Of a DNA stretch of 7,125 bases, positions 1 through 5,826 are shown in pieces; positions within the stretch are counted from its first letter, which is position 1; the number at the start of each line of letters is the position of its first letter. The stretch covers positions 1-7,125 of the forward strand of contig DAIDKA010000108.1 of the NCBI GenBank assembly GCA_027451085.1, in the 5' to 3' direction. Position numbers and translations under genes: made by a program. This stretch comes from Gammaproteobacteria bacterium (GTDB lineage: Bacteria > Pseudomonadota > Gammaproteobacteria > Steroidobacterales > Steroidobacteraceae). Below the pieces are notes generated by a model, which saw only the letters and a list, made by a program, of their open reading frames with translations, searched no databases and was not told where the DNA came from.

Positions 1-6
1 CGGACC

Positions 7-1023
7 ATGCTGATGCAGGTGCCTGAAGGATTTTGGTACCCGTTGCTGGAAAGCCGCGAACTCAAACGCCGCCCGCTGGGGATGACGCGCCTGGGACGGC
101 GGCTGGTTTTCTGGCGCTCCGCCGGGGGCGCTGCCCATGCGCTTGATGAGCGTTGCCCGCATCTTGGAGCGGCGTTGTCGGCCGGGACCGTGGACGGGGA
201 CCACCTGGTATGTCCGTTCCACGGTTTTCACTTCGACGGCGGCGGGCGTTGCCTGCATATCCCGGCGCTCGGTCGGGGTGGCCGGGTGCCCGAAGGCATG
301 CGTGCGGGCAGCCATCCGGTCCGCGAAGCGCAGGGATTCGTCTGGGTGTGGTGGGGTTCGCAGCCCCCCGGGGAGCGTCAGCCGCCCGCATTTGCGGAGC
401 TTGCCGATGGCTGGCGCCACACCACCAGCGTGATCGATGCCCCGGTGCACTACACCCGCGCCATCGAGAACCAGCTTGACGTGGCCCACATACCCTTTGT
501 TCATCGAACGACCATAGGTCGTGGCGGGCGCAGCTTTGTCGACGGCCCGCACGTGGAAAGCGACGAGGCTGGAATCCGCGTCTGGACTGCCAACCGCCTG
601 GACGACGGCTCCCCCCCGGCCAGTTCGGGCGAACTGGCTGAGCGCCACGCCGGACGTGCGCCCGATCTGCAGCTGCTGTTCCCGGGCCTGTGGCTGCTGA
701 ACATATCAGCCACGTTCAAGAATCTGATCGCCTTCGTGCCGGTGGATCAGGGCCATACGCGCTTGTACCTGCGCGCCTACCACCGCTGGAGCAACCCGCT
801 GATCGCCAGGCCCTTTGAGTGGCTGACGCGCCTGTCGAACCGCGTGATCCTCGGCCAGGATCTGCGCATCATCTCGACCCAGAGTCCCGGCGCCAGCCAG
901 GATGCGAGCCAGGACCGTCCCATTGCCGCCGACCGGGCCTTGCTGCAGTACCGCCGCTGGCACATGCGGGCACTGCAGCAGCCATCGCAAGAGCAAGCCC
1001 GCCCGGCGGCGAAGGCTGTCTGA
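7..1023 (+). CDS. Rieske [2Fe-2S] aromatic ring-hydroxylating oxygenase, alpha subunit-like
   Basis: This is a Rieske non-heme iron oxygenase, which uses electrons from a separate reductase to activate O2 and hydroxylate or demethylate a substrate. An N-terminal Rieske domain carries C50-P-H52 and C69-x2-H72, the family's C-x-H-x16-C-x2-H cluster ligands. The catalytic domain has N155-x2-D158-x2-H161-x4-H166, the bridging Asp plus two iron-binding His. D285, in ILGQD, is the likely third iron ligand. There is no signal peptide, so the enzyme is probably cytoplasmic. The length of about 338 residues fits single-component-type oxygenases of the vanillate demethylase/pheophorbide oxygenase group. 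ATG at 7 and ATG at 13 are both possible starts. Only six bases precede the first, with no stop, so the true start may lie upstream and no ribosome binding site can be judged. No reductase or ferredoxin gene is nearby. The substrate cannot be inferred. Confidence 0.9.
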   Translation: MLMQVPEGFWYPLLESRELKRRPLGMTRLGRRLVFWRSAGGAAHALDERCPHLGAALSAGTVDGDHLVCPFHGFHFDGGGRCLHIPALGRGGRVPEGMRAGSHPVREAQGFVWVWWGSQPPGERQPPAFAELADGWRHTTSVIDAPVHYTRAIENQLDVAHIPFVHRTTIGRGGRSFVDGPHVESDEAGIRVWTANRLDDGSPPASSGELAERHAGRAPDLQLLFPGLWLLNISATFKNLIAFVPVDQGHTRLYLRAYHRWSNPLIARPFEWLTRLSNRVILGQDLRIISTQSPGASQDASQDRPIAADRALLQYRRWHMRALQQPSQEQARPAAKAV

Positions 1024-1688
1024 ATGCCCGTGATGGCGCGGCGATTGCTTGCGAAAAAGTACGGCGGCTTGACCACCAGAATGTCGCAGTCGAGTTCGTC
1101 GATCAGGCTTTCGGCGGTGTTGCCGATCACCAGACGGTCGAGTCCCGAGCGTGAAATCGAACCTATGACCGCGATCTGTGCCTTTTGCTCACGGATGCAA
1201 TCGCGGATGGCATCCGTGGGATGGCGGCCGATCACATGCAGCCGCGCATGCGAAATGCAATAAGGGTCGGTTTCCGCCCGCAGGGCGAGCATGGCATCGG
1301 CCGCCGCTTGCGCGGCGGCATGTTCGGCGGCGCCAGGCATGGTGAGCTCGCCGGAGCTGAGTCTCGGTGGATATGGGGAGTAGGCATGTACCGCATGGAA
1401 GCTGCCTTTCAACGCCGAGGCGACGGTCAGACTGCAACGCAGCAGCTCCCAGTCCGTATAGCGTAACAGCCACGGCAGGTGGTGGCGGCCGGCGTGTGCG
1501 GCGGCAACGATGAGATCCGCGCCGAATTGCATGGCGCCGCGGATGAGTGCCTCATGGGGTGGGTAGTCCCACTCGGCAGCGGTGGTCACACTGAGGCCAC
1601 GACGGCGCAGCGGTCTGGCAAGAACCTCGAGGCGTTCGTGGAGACTGTGCTGGCGCTTGCGCTCCAAGGTCTCAGCCGCGCTGCCCAC
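777..1688 (-). pseudogene. Degraded UspE-type tandem universal stress protein
   Basis: Recognisable UspA/UspE sequence spans about 1059-1688; the open frame continues to 777. The second Usp domain is well kept: HAVHAY near residues 98-103, then G176-x5-G182-x6-G189-N-T-A-E-S and CDILVVKPP (201-209), the nucleotide-binding loop and last strand seen in UspE. The first half aligns, from memory of E. coli UspE, only from about its residue 54, so the first strand is missing. At C85/S86 (near 1434) TDWELLRC jumps straight into helix one of domain two. This skips roughly 43 residues (the strand ending domain one and the strand opening domain two). After VKPP the frame reads about 94 further residues with no Usp character, antisense to the oxygenase gene. 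The only start I find is GTG at 1688, with no ATG in frame upstream. I infer an inactivated remnant lying directly behind the CBS gene. A shortened but expressed protein is a less likely alternative. Confidence 0.7.
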
Positions 1689-1780
1689 GGGGTCCGTCGG
1701 ATCGATGTGCCGGAAACATACTGTGCGATGAAACCCCCGCCATGCCGGCGGTCCTGCGCGGGGTGTCGAGAATCGGATCG

Positions 1781-2236
1781 CTATGGCCGCCGCAGCCGCT
1801 CTGCAATCCGCTCGCTGCGGATTGCCCCGGACAAGCCATCGATCTCGCCGGCCAGAAAGTCCAGCAGATCGTCCATCGCGACCACCCCCATAAGCTCAGC
1901 GTCCGATCTCACAACCGGCAGGCGGCGCACGCCCATGGCCCGCATGGTGCGTATGCAGACGTCGATCGCATCTTCCTCCCGCGCCGTGACCACCGGTCGA
2001 TTCATGATGTCGCGGACCGTCAGTTCCCTGGGGTCCGCACCGGCCGCAATCACGGAAACGACGATGTCCCGGTCCGTCAGAACGCCCACGATCCTGCCGA
2101 GCACGAAGCGTGGATCGGTGGTCACCACCATCAGGTTTCCGACGTGCTTCTCCCGCATCACCTGCGCTGCTTCGACGAGGTCCGCATCCGGGGATATGGT
2201 GACCGGCCGCCGCCGGCAGAGCTGTCCCACGTTCAT
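1781..2236 (-). CDS. Tandem CBS-domain protein
   Basis: This is a small cytoplasmic protein of 151 residues made almost entirely of two CBS domains, about residues 5-65 and 72-130. Each shows the usual pattern: a 'V-T-I/A' strand, a helix (AAQVMREKHVGNLMVV; CIRTMRAMGVRRLPVV) and a closing G-V-L-T-D-R-D or G-V-V-A-M-D-D-L. Stand-alone CBS pairs bind adenine nucleotides such as AMP, ATP or SAM and act as energy sensors; the ligand and partner here are unknown. The start is set by AGGAGG at 2243-2248 (minus strand), six bases before ATG at 2236. ATGs further upstream, at 2242, 2260 and 2287, lack this spacing. It is transcribed away from the thioredoxin operon. The damaged Usp frame follows immediately; CBS and Usp genes are often paired, so this looks like a former two-gene stress operon. 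Confidence 0.88.
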   Translation of the reverse strand: MNVGQLCRRRPVTISPDADLVEAAQVMREKHVGNLMVVTTDPRFVLGRIVGVLTDRDIVVSVIAAGADPRELTVRDIMNRPVVTAREEDAIDVCIRTMRAMGVRRLPVVRSDAELMGVVAMDDLLDFLAGEIDGLSGAIRSERIAERLRRP

Positions 2237-2432
2237 TGGCATCCTCCTGTGAAACGTCATGACTGCGCGGCCGTTGATGCCGGTCATGCGGCGTCGGTGG
2301 CGTCTGGGTCATCGAGCGGCCTGCCGCCGCCCGAAGTCGCTGACGGGATCTTGCCGCCAATGTCTGCTGCCGCGTGATCCGGGGCTTCCGCAGTGGTGTC
2401 CGTAGTGATGCGTATGGCACCGGGCGCAGGTG

Positions 2433-2450
2433 CTTTGCACCACAAAGTAA
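2433..2450 (+). promoter_or_regulatory. Candidate operator 1: CTTTG-N5-CAAAGTAA
   Basis: A perfect 5-bp inverted repeat, CTTTG (2433-2437) and CAAAG (2443-2447), flanks a 5-bp spacer and is followed by TAA. The same arrangement, including the TAA, recurs 42 bp downstream with a different spacer. This is what a dimeric regulator's half-sites look like. The site overlaps the candidate -35 element of the thioredoxin operon promoter. The regulator is unknown. The T-N11-A geometry inside the repeat would suit a LysR-type protein, but this is only a suggestion. Confidence 0.5.
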
Positions 2451-2462
2451 ATGTGATATATC
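2435..2462 (+). promoter_or_regulatory. Candidate sigma70-type promoter for the thioredoxin/ApbE operon
   Basis: A weak -35-like TTGCAC (2435-2440) is separated by 16 bases from TATATC (2457-2462). TG sits one base before the -10, as in extended -10 promoters. The -10 lies in a 10-bp perfect palindrome, TGATATATCA (2454-2463), so the same bases could form a -10 on the minus strand towards the CBS gene. Transcription would begin near 2469, leaving a leader of about 80 bases before the thioredoxin ATG. Both repeated operators flank this element. The -35 match is poor, so confidence is limited. Confidence 0.4.
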
Positions 2463-2474
2463 AGGCTCCGGGAA

Positions 2475-2492
2475 CTTTGTGCAGCAAAGTAA
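2475..2492 (+). promoter_or_regulatory. Candidate operator 2: CTTTG-N5-CAAAGTAA
   Basis: This is the second copy of the inverted repeat: CTTTG 2475-2479, spacer TGCAG, CAAAG 2485-2489, then TAA. Its centre (2482) is 42 bp from the centre of the first copy (2440), very close to four turns of B-form DNA, so proteins on both copies would lie on the same helix face. It falls just after the predicted transcription start, a position suited to repression or cooperative binding. Confidence 0.5.
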
Positions 2493-2550
2493 CTCTGAGA
2501 AGAAATAACAGGATCTTGGGCCGGACTAGAACCTTCCGTAAGGGGTGCAG

Positions 2551-3015
2551 ATGAGGAATCCAATCAGACGCGGGCTGTCCGCGCTACTGCTGCTGTGCGT
2601 GCTGCCGTGCGCCGTGCCCGTGCACGCCACGGACATCGACCTGAAGGCCTACAAGGGCAAGGTCGTCTATCTGGACTTCTGGGCGTCCTGGTGCGTGCCG
2701 TGCCGCCGTTCGTTTCCGTGGCTGGACGGGATCTACCGTGAGTACAAGGCGCGGGGACTTGTCGTCATCGGCGTGAATGTCGATGCGGATCATTCGCTGG
2801 CGGAGAACTTCCTGAAGGACACCCCCGTGGGGTTTCCAATCGTCTATGACCCCGCGGGGCAGCTCGCCGCCCGCTTCAAGATCCAAGGCATGCCGAGCGC
2901 CGTATTGATCGGCCGTGACGGGAAGATCCAGTTTCAGCACATCGGTTTCACCGACAACAAGGAGGGTGAGTATGAGACGCATGTCGAAAGCCTGCTGGCC
3001 GAGCCGGCGAACTGA
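2551..3015 (+). CDS. Exported TlpA-like thioredoxin-fold protein
   Basis: This is a periplasmic thiol-disulfide oxidoreductase of the TlpA/ResA group, 154 residues long. A signal peptide (RR near the N-terminus, hydrophobic LSALLLLCVL, cleavage likely after VHA at 26/27) is followed by one thioredoxin domain. That domain has the active site W47-C-V-P-C51 in VVYLDFWASWCVPC and the cis-proline in GMPS (P115). Periplasmic TlpA-like proteins usually reduce specific client disulfides using electrons from DsbD/CcdA. The client here may be the Cys-X-Cys lipoprotein encoded next. I chose ATG 2551 because AAGGGG lies five bases upstream; GTG 2545 is in frame but overlaps that site. It is the first gene of a four-gene unit, and its 3' end overlaps the next gene by 44 bases in another frame, suggesting coupled translation. 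Confidence 0.9.
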   Translation: MRNPIRRGLSALLLLCVLPCAVPVHATDIDLKAYKGKVVYLDFWASWCVPCRRSFPWLDGIYREYKARGLVVIGVNVDADHSLAENFLKDTPVGFPIVYDPAGQLAARFKIQGMPSAVLIGRDGKIQFQHIGFTDNKEGEYETHVESLLAEPAN

Positions 3016-3223
3016 ACTCGTGCTGCTGCTGGCGTGCGGGAGTCTTCTGGGAGGATGTGCCTCGATCGGCCCGAAGCCGTGGCAGCACGACCTGATGGCG
3101 CAGCCCGCCATGAGCGTCAGCGCCTATCCGCTGCAGACAGCGATAGATGATCACATCTATTTCAGCAAGGAAGCCTCCAGCGGAGGCCGCAGCTTCGCCG
3201 GCGGGGGCTGTGGATGCAATTGA
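2972..3223 (+). CDS. DUF4266-type small lipoprotein with C-terminal GGGCGCN
   Basis: An 83-residue protein. A basic start and hydrophobic LVLLLACGSLLGG lead to a lipobox-like LGGC with C29 as the lipidated residue. The next residue is Ala, not Asp, which favours the outer membrane. The mature part of about 55 residues has P-W near 36-37, then PLQTAIDDHIYFSKEASSGG, and ends in G77-G-G-C80-G-C82-N. I recognise this conserved core and tail as the DUF4266 family, whose function is unassigned. Start: ATG 2972 with GGAGG at 2961-2965, six bases away, inside the thioredoxin gene. Its stop overlaps the next start by 10 bases. Genes of this family sit, as far as I recall, beside TlpA, DUF3570 and ApbE genes, as here. 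The invariant-looking Cys pair suggests thiol chemistry, metal binding or a covalent modification; none is shown by the sequence. Confidence 0.85.
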   Translation: MRRMSKACWPSRRTELVLLLACGSLLGGCASIGPKPWQHDLMAQPAMSVSAYPLQTAIDDHIYFSKEASSGGRSFAGGGCGCN

Positions 3224-4602
3224 CACGCAGGCGGATGCCGGTGAGCAGGTTGAGAGGCCTGGTCGCGACTGCGGCCACGGGTTTGCTTGCCAGTGTGCAG
3301 GGGCACGCGCAGGATTCAGCCGTCGATGGGCCGTCATCGGATGTGCCGACAACCAACATCGATGCCGCTCTTCTGTTCTATCACGAGAACGGTCGCGTGC
3401 AGGCGATAGAGCCGGACCTCGACCTCACCCAGCAGATCGGTGATAACAGCATCCTGTCCATGGGTTTTACCGTGGACTCGGTCTCAGGGCCGACCCCGCT
3501 GGGGGCGGTGCCGTCCGATCTGCCGCAGAATTACATCAGGCCCTACAGGATCATACCGACTGGAACGCAGGTGACCGTCACGACGGCTTCAGGCGGCTCC
3601 GTTGTCAAATTGATTCCGCCGGCGTCCGGGGCCACGACCCAGACGCTTTCGGCAACGAGCACCGTGCCGCCGAACACCTATCCACTGGACCCCACCTTTG
3701 CGGATCGAAGGATTGCCGGGCATGTGGGCTGGGAGCAGGCGCTGACCTCGACGTTCAAGATAGACAGCACCGTCTCGTATTCCAAGGAGCATGACTATCG
3801 CTCGGAAAGCGTCGATGTGAATCTGTCGAAGGATTTCAACTCCCACAACACGACTCTCAGCGGCGGCATAAACTACGAGTCTGACCTGTCATTTCCGATC
3901 GGCGGCACGCCCACGCCGTATACACAGATGAGCGGCGTCTGGAAGGGGCCGGACGCCACGCGCAGCGAGACCGATGCAGTCCTCGGTCTCACGCAGGTGA
4001 TGACGCGCAGGTGGATCACGAGCCTCAGCTATTCGTACTCGAGGTCGAATGGCTATGAGAACGATCCCTACAAGATCATCTCGGTCGTGGATCCGGTCAG
4101 TGGCGAGCCGATCAGCCAGTTGTATGAAAACCGGCCGGATTTCCGGCGCACGCAGAGTATCTTCCTTGACAACAAGGTCCACCTGGACCACGACATCGTC
4201 GATCTGTCATTGCGCGGGTACGAGGATGACTGGGGCGTGAAGTCGGTGACGGCAGAGCTGCGCTACCGGTACCAGCTGTCGCCGAGCTACTATCTCGAAC
4301 CCGACCTGCGTTACTACCGCCAGGGAGCCGCGGATTTCTTCCATTACTACCTGGTGGGTGGCGCCGCGTTGCCACAATATGCTTCCGCCGACACACGGCT
4401 CGCGGCATTCCAGGCCCGCACCTACGGGCTGAAATTCGGAGTGGTCATGGGTGACGGGTCGGAGTTGAGTATCCGGGTCGAATACTACGGTCAGTATGGC
4501 AACGGTTTTCCGTCGTATGCCATCGGCCAGTTGCGGCAGCAGAACCTGTTCCCGGACCTGACCGCCGCCACGGTGCTGCTCGGATATAGTTACGCCTTCT
4601 GA
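3214..4602 (+). CDS. DUF3570 outer-membrane beta-barrel protein
   Basis: A 462-residue exported protein. The basic N-terminus and hydrophobic LVATAATGLLASVQGHA form a signal peptide with likely cleavage after A32. The rest alternates polar and aromatic residues in strand-like stretches (for example SLSYSYSRSNGY, LRYRYQLSPSYYLEPDLRYY) and ends in GYSYAF. A terminal Phe is the usual assembly signal of outer-membrane barrels. The overall pattern and the neighbours match DUF3570, an uncharacterised barrel family. Start ATG 3214 has GGGGG at 3203-3207 and overlaps the preceding stop; ATG 3235 is possible but would shorten the basic region. The barrel could be a channel, a scaffold for the lipoprotein, or an export route. 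An insert near residues 113-150, rich in Thr, Ser and Pro, contains S138-G-A-T141, discussed under findings. No heme-binding motif is present. Confidence 0.85.
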   Translation: MQLTRRRMPVSRLRGLVATAATGLLASVQGHAQDSAVDGPSSDVPTTNIDAALLFYHENGRVQAIEPDLDLTQQIGDNSILSMGFTVDSVSGPTPLGAVPSDLPQNYIRPYRIIPTGTQVTVTTASGGSVVKLIPPASGATTQTLSATSTVPPNTYPLDPTFADRRIAGHVGWEQALTSTFKIDSTVSYSKEHDYRSESVDVNLSKDFNSHNTTLSGGINYESDLSFPIGGTPTPYTQMSGVWKGPDATRSETDAVLGLTQVMTRRWITSLSYSYSRSNGYENDPYKIISVVDPVSGEPISQLYENRPDFRRTQSIFLDNKVHLDHDIVDLSLRGYEDDWGVKSVTAELRYRYQLSPSYYLEPDLRYYRQGAADFFHYYLVGGAALPQYASADTRLAAFQARTYGLKFGVVMGDGSELSIRVEYYGQYGNGFPSYAIGQLRQQNLFPDLTAATVLLGYSYAF

Positions 4603-4625
4603 CGGCAGATCATTTCGGGAGGCGG

Positions 4626-5501
4626 ATGGGCGCCGGCACTGCCAGATGCGATGTCACCACCGAGTTCAGGGCAATGGCCTGTCCATGCGTGGTGCTGGTC
4701 GACACGCCCGATGCGGAACTGGGTCACCGTATCGGGCGTATTGTCCGCGAGGAGGCGCTGCGGATCGAGGCCAAGTTCTCGCGCTACCGCCCGAGCGTTG
4801 TCACGTCGATCAATGAGGCTGCGGGCCGCGACACCGAGGTGGATCCGGAGACCGCCGATCTCATCGACTATGCGGTGTCCTGCTACCAGTTGAGCGACGG
4901 GAAGTTCGACATCACTTCGGGGGCGCTGCGACGCGTATGGCGCTTCGATGGTGCTTCGAATGCGCCGACGCCGGAGCAGGTCGCCGCGGTGCGCGCCACT
5001 GTCGGCTGGCATCGCGTGCTGTGGGAGCGGCCGCGGCTGCGACTTCAGCCCGGTATGGAACTCGATCTGGGCGGCGTCGGCAAGGAATATGCGGTCGACC
5101 GGGCGCTGCTGCTCGCCATGCAGCAGACGCAGGCACCGCTGCTGGTGAACTTCGGCGGTGACCTGCGTATTTCCGGCCCACGGCGCAGCGGTGAGGGCTG
5201 GTACGTTGCCATCGAGGACGCCGAGCGGTCCGGTGTCGGGGCAGGGGTCATCGAGTTCCGTCACGGCGCCATCGCAACCAGCGGCGACACCTACCGTTAC
5301 GTCATGGCGGGGGATGTCCGATACGGCCATGTGCTGGATGCCACGACGGGGATGCCGGTCCAGGGGGCGCCGCGATCCGTGACCGTACACGCGGATACCT
5401 GCACCGAGGCGGGATTGTTCGCAAAGCTGGCCCTGCTTTGCGGTGCCGGGGCCGAGGAGTTTCTGCGCACCCAAGGGGTGCGTGCCTGGTGTTTCCGCTA
5501 G
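4626..5501 (+). CDS. apbE: ApbE-family FAD:protein FMN transferase
   Basis: This 291-residue enzyme should transfer FMN from FAD to a Ser or Thr of a target protein. ApbE landmarks are present in order: FRAMACPC (14-21), the 'S-R-Y' segment at 52-54, DITSGALRRVWRF (95-107), LDLGGVGKEYAVDRA (147-160), NFGGDLRISG (175-184), ATSGD (217-221) and HVLDATTGMPV (235-245). The late motif, usually E-A-D-A-L-A-T, reads E261-A-G-L-F-A-K267. The Asp and Thr that normally help bind the metal are thus Gly and Lys. No signal peptide or lipobox is visible, unlike the periplasmic lipoprotein form, so it may act in the cytoplasm. Start ATG 4626 follows GGGAGG (4617-4622) by only three bases. It lies 23 bases after the barrel gene and completes the operon. 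The target protein is not evident in the window. Confidence 0.88.
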   Translation: MGAGTARCDVTTEFRAMACPCVVLVDTPDAELGHRIGRIVREEALRIEAKFSRYRPSVVTSINEAAGRDTEVDPETADLIDYAVSCYQLSDGKFDITSGALRRVWRFDGASNAPTPEQVAAVRATVGWHRVLWERPRLRLQPGMELDLGGVGKEYAVDRALLLAMQQTQAPLLVNFGGDLRISGPRRSGEGWYVAIEDAERSGVGAGVIEFRHGAIATSGDTYRYVMAGDVRYGHVLDATTGMPVQGAPRSVTVHADTCTEAGLFAKLALLCGAGAEEFLRTQGVRAWCFR

Positions 5502-5600
5502 AGAAGGCACCCGAGGCGAGCCGATATTGGCGGCGGGCTGGTGCCGGTTACCAAGCTTCACATGATTTCGTAAGCGGTTGAGTTTTAAGTATATGTGGCG

Positions 5601-5623
5601 GCCTGGGCGCCCCCGCGCCAGGC
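5601..5623. terminator. Strong GC hairpin between apbE and tRNA-Glu, possible terminator
   Basis: GCCTGG-G-CGC-CCCC-GCG-CCAGGC can form nine base pairs with one bulged G and a four-base loop. It stands 40 bases beyond the tRNA 3' end on the minus strand and 100 bases beyond apbE on the plus strand, so it could end either transcript. Neither side has a clear run of T, so an intrinsic terminator is unproven. Just after apbE there is also a loose inverted repeat, GGCACC 5506-5511 with GGTGCC 5540-5545. Confidence 0.3.
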
Positions 5624-5662
5624 CTGCTCAGCCATGGGCATACCCGGTATTCTTGAGGTTCC

Positions 5663-5738
5663 TGGCGCTCCCTACGGGATTCGAACCCGTGTTACGGCCT
5701 TGAGAGGGCCATGTCCTAGGCCTCTAGACGAAGGGAGC
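5663..5738 (-). tRNA. tRNA-Glu (anticodon CTC)
   Basis: Read on the minus strand from 5738, the gene is 76 bases including an encoded CCA. The acceptor stem GCTCCCT pairs with AGGGAGC, followed by G and CCA. The D region TTCGTCTAGAGGCCTAGGAC is typical of bacterial tRNA-Glu. The anticodon stem TGGCC/GGCCG encloses the loop CTCTCAA, giving anticodon CTC, which reads GAG; the first pair of this stem is T-G. The T arm is ACGGG-TTCGAAT-CCCGT. It appears to be a single tRNA gene with its own promoter, divergent from pcnB. Confidence 0.96.
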
Positions 5739-5780
5739 GTCCGGGTCCGGCATATGGGGCCAGACCCTGCGGAGCGCGGT

Positions 5781-5808
5781 ATTATAGTGACCGGCCTCCA
5801 ATGCTCAA
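5781..5808 (-). promoter_or_regulatory. Promoter of tRNA-Glu
   Basis: On the minus strand TTGAGC (5808-5803) and a perfect TATAAT (5786-5781) are separated by 16 bases. Transcription would start near 5774, giving a leader of about 36 bases before the mature tRNA. The bases between the -10 and the start are GC-rich (ACCGCGCTCCGC follows TATAAT), the discriminator type associated with stringent control of stable RNA genes. The element lies just upstream of the pcnB start, so the two promoters share this short gap. Confidence 0.75.
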
Positions 5809-5826
5809 GCCAAAAAGACCAATTAA

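Larger units (their letters stand above)
2237..2550. other. Divergent intergenic region, no gene
   Basis: These 314 bases separate the minus-strand CBS gene from the plus-strand thioredoxin operon. Short open frames exist on both strands but none has a convincing ribosome binding site or family resemblance. The CBS-proximal part (about 2250-2430) is GC-rich and featureless. The operon-proximal part (about 2431-2520) becomes AT-rich and contains the paired inverted repeats and candidate promoter listed separately. Control elements for both transcription units probably lie here. Confidence 0.7.

Noticed and set aside
1479..2252. 257-codon plus-strand open frame across the Usp and CBS genes
   Set aside because: The composition is Arg/Ser/Thr-rich and domain-free, while the minus strand encodes clear CBS domains with a strong ribosome binding site.
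2688..2703. Cys-x-x-Cys of the thioredoxin as a c-type heme site
   Set aside because: The motif is WCVPCR with no following His, and it sits in a standard thioredoxin active-site context.
4558..4575. D-L-T-A-A-T near the C-terminus of the barrel as a flavinylation site
   Set aside because: It is one residue too short for D-G-x-[ST]-G-A-T and lies in the final membrane strands, so a chance match is more likely.
5506..5545. GGCACC...GGTGCC inverted repeat after apbE as a terminator
   Set aside because: The arms are only six bases and 28 bases apart, with no T run; too weak to call as a feature.
4590..5561. 323-codon open frame antisense to apbE
   Set aside because: ApbE motifs are unambiguous on the plus strand; the antisense product is Arg/Pro/Gly-rich with no recognisable domain.
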